A stretch of DNA of 5,262 nt, taken from positions 1 through 5,262 of the forward strand of contig JACQUN010000145.1 in the NCBI GenBank assembly GCA_016210285.1. Reading direction: 5' to 3'. This stretch comes from Chloroflexota bacterium (GTDB lineage: Bacteria > Chloroflexota > Dehalococcoidia > UBA1127 > JACQUN01). A program made the translations under genes and the position numbers. This document shows positions 4,538 through 5,262 of the stretch, in pieces; within the stretch, counting starts at the first letter, position 1; every line of letters begins with the position of its first letter. Under the pieces are notes generated by a model. It was not told where the DNA came from. It saw only the letters and a list, made by a program, of their open reading frames with translations, and ran no database searches.

Positions 4538-5262
4538 ATGGTGCCCCCAGGTGAGATCTTCGGCTTCATCCCCGTCTGGGTGGGGGTGTACCTGGCTGCC
4601 CTGGTAGCCTTCAGCCTTCATGGCTACATGCTCTACCAGAGGGTGGTGCGGCTCATCCGCATGGGGAAGCCAGCCGAGCGGTTTGATCACCCGTTGCAGC
4701 GCCTCCGGAATCTGCTCCTCATTGTCTTGGGCCAGCGACGCGTCCTCCAGAGGGTCTCCTTCCGCTGGCGCGACCTGGCAGGGGTCGGCCACGCCCTCAT
4801 CTTCTGGGGATTCCTCTCCTTCTTCCTGAGCTACCTCATCCTCATCTTCGGCGAGTCCGCCTGGCGTCCCTTCTCCGAGACGCTTCTCACCCCTACGGGG
4901 GTGAAGGTTTACACGGTTTACCTGGACATCTTTGCGGTGATCATCCTGGCGGCCCTGGCCTGGGGCATGGTCAGGCGATGGGTCATGCAGCCCCATCGGC
5001 TCTCCTTTGACCTGACCCGGTCACGCGACGCCATCGTCATCGTCAGCCTGATCGGCAGCTTGATGGTGCTCACGCTTCTAGCCGAAGCCGCCTTCGTGGC
5101 CGCCGGGGGGACAGGCCCGGCGGCGGCAGCCCCTGTCGGCGGGGCTATCGGGCGAGCACTGGCAGGGTCCCTCAGCGTGGATGCGGCCACCACCCTGCAC
5201 GGGCTCTTCTGGTGGGCACACCTCCTGGTCATCCTGGGCTTCGCCGTCTACATCCCCTTCTC
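4538..5262 (+). CDS. Cytochrome b-type (NarI/HdrE-like) membrane domain of an Fe-S oxidoreductase, 5' part only
   Basis: This open frame of 241 codons continues past the right edge. It contains five predicted membrane helices: about 11-33, 83-104, 125-145, 165-188 and 222-241. The pattern matches the nitrate reductase gamma-like, haem b-binding domain. GVGHALIFWGFLSFF (82-96) carries His85, and HGLFWWAHLLVILGF (221-235) carries His228; these histidines are the likely haem ligands, with His221 as an alternative. In FadF-type proteins and relatives (heterodisulfide reductase-related), this domain is followed by a 4Fe-4S ferredoxin module and CCG domains. Such proteins pass electrons between soluble donors, such as electron-transfer flavoprotein, and the quinone pool. 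Those downstream parts are outside the window, so the full architecture is inferred. The start is fixed by AAGGAGGTG at 4525-4533, six bases before ATG. A Gly/Ala/Pro-rich loop (188-210) between helices 4 and 5 is low complexity. The gene is in the same direction as the unknown gene, 172 bases away. Confidence 0.75.
   Translation, partial: MVPPGEIFGFIPVWVGVYLAALVAFSLHGYMLYQRVVRLIRMGKPAERFDHPLQRLRNLLLIVLGQRRVLQRVSFRWRDLAGVGHALIFWGFLSFFLSYLILIFGESAWRPFSETLLTPTGVKVYTVYLDIFAVIILAALAWGMVRRWVMQPHRLSFDLTRSRDAIVIVSLIGSLMVLTLLAEAAFVAAGGTGPAAAAPVGGAIGRALAGSLSVDAATTLHGLFWWAHLLVILGFAVYIPF

Noticed and set aside
4424..4996. 190-codon open frame on the - strand
   Set aside because: It is antisense to the membrane oxidoreductase gene, is a low-complexity, charged shadow product typical of GC-rich DNA, and has no recognisable domain.
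1..5262. Search for tRNA or rRNA genes, CRISPR arrays, insertion sequences, toxin-antitoxin or phage-defence modules
   Set aside because: None was seen. MazG is the housekeeping two-domain enzyme, not a phage or defence form, and no mazEF partner genes are present.

Overview
The window is GC-rich bacterial chromosome carrying eight protein genes, mostly housekeeping, with short intergenic gaps. There are no RNA genes, CRISPR arrays or insertion sequences. The gene set, a Cys/Gly-rich FmdB tail, frequent strand switching and REP-like intergenic hairpins would suit a Chloroflexota (Dehalococcoidia-like) or similar environmental bacterium. That placement is an inference from general resemblance and was not tested.

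Left part (1-1408, all +): the 3' end of DNA polymerase I (polA), then a small CoA-binding-fold protein probably read from the same transcript, then an FmdB-type zinc-ribbon protein with its own good sigma-70-type promoter (TTGACC-N17-TACAAT). Convergent to these lies a four-helix membrane protein of the TIGR01906/DUF1461 family (1451-2143, -). This is the family of the lipoprotein intramolecular transacylase Lit, and both of its characteristic histidines are present.

Middle part: mazG (2199-2978, +) diverges from the Lit-like gene across a 55-base gap. It converges on a soluble, single-domain S49 peptidase of the SppA type (3142-3948, -). The 163-base gap between mazG and sppA holds two REP-like hairpins and a strong stem-loop that includes the sppA stop codon. 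The peptidase diverges from an unrecognised 114-residue acidic protein (4021-4365, +).

Right part: after a 172-base leader-like gap with alternating complementary segments comes the 5' part of a polytopic membrane protein (4538 to beyond the window). It resembles the NarI/HdrE-like cytochrome b domain of the FadF-type Fe-S membrane oxidoreductases.

The most distinctive signal is regulatory. Both divergent gene pairs are separated by a perfect 10-base AT-rich palindrome (CAGTATACTG and ATTGTACAAT). Each palindrome places a good -10 hexamer on both strands at the same spot, and the predicted transcription starts agree with the start codons chosen from ribosome binding sites. I see no convincing evidence of a wholly new multi-gene system. 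The best leads are the symmetric bidirectional promoters, the Lit-like transacylase, the unknown protein paired with the anchorless SppA, and the REP-like elements.
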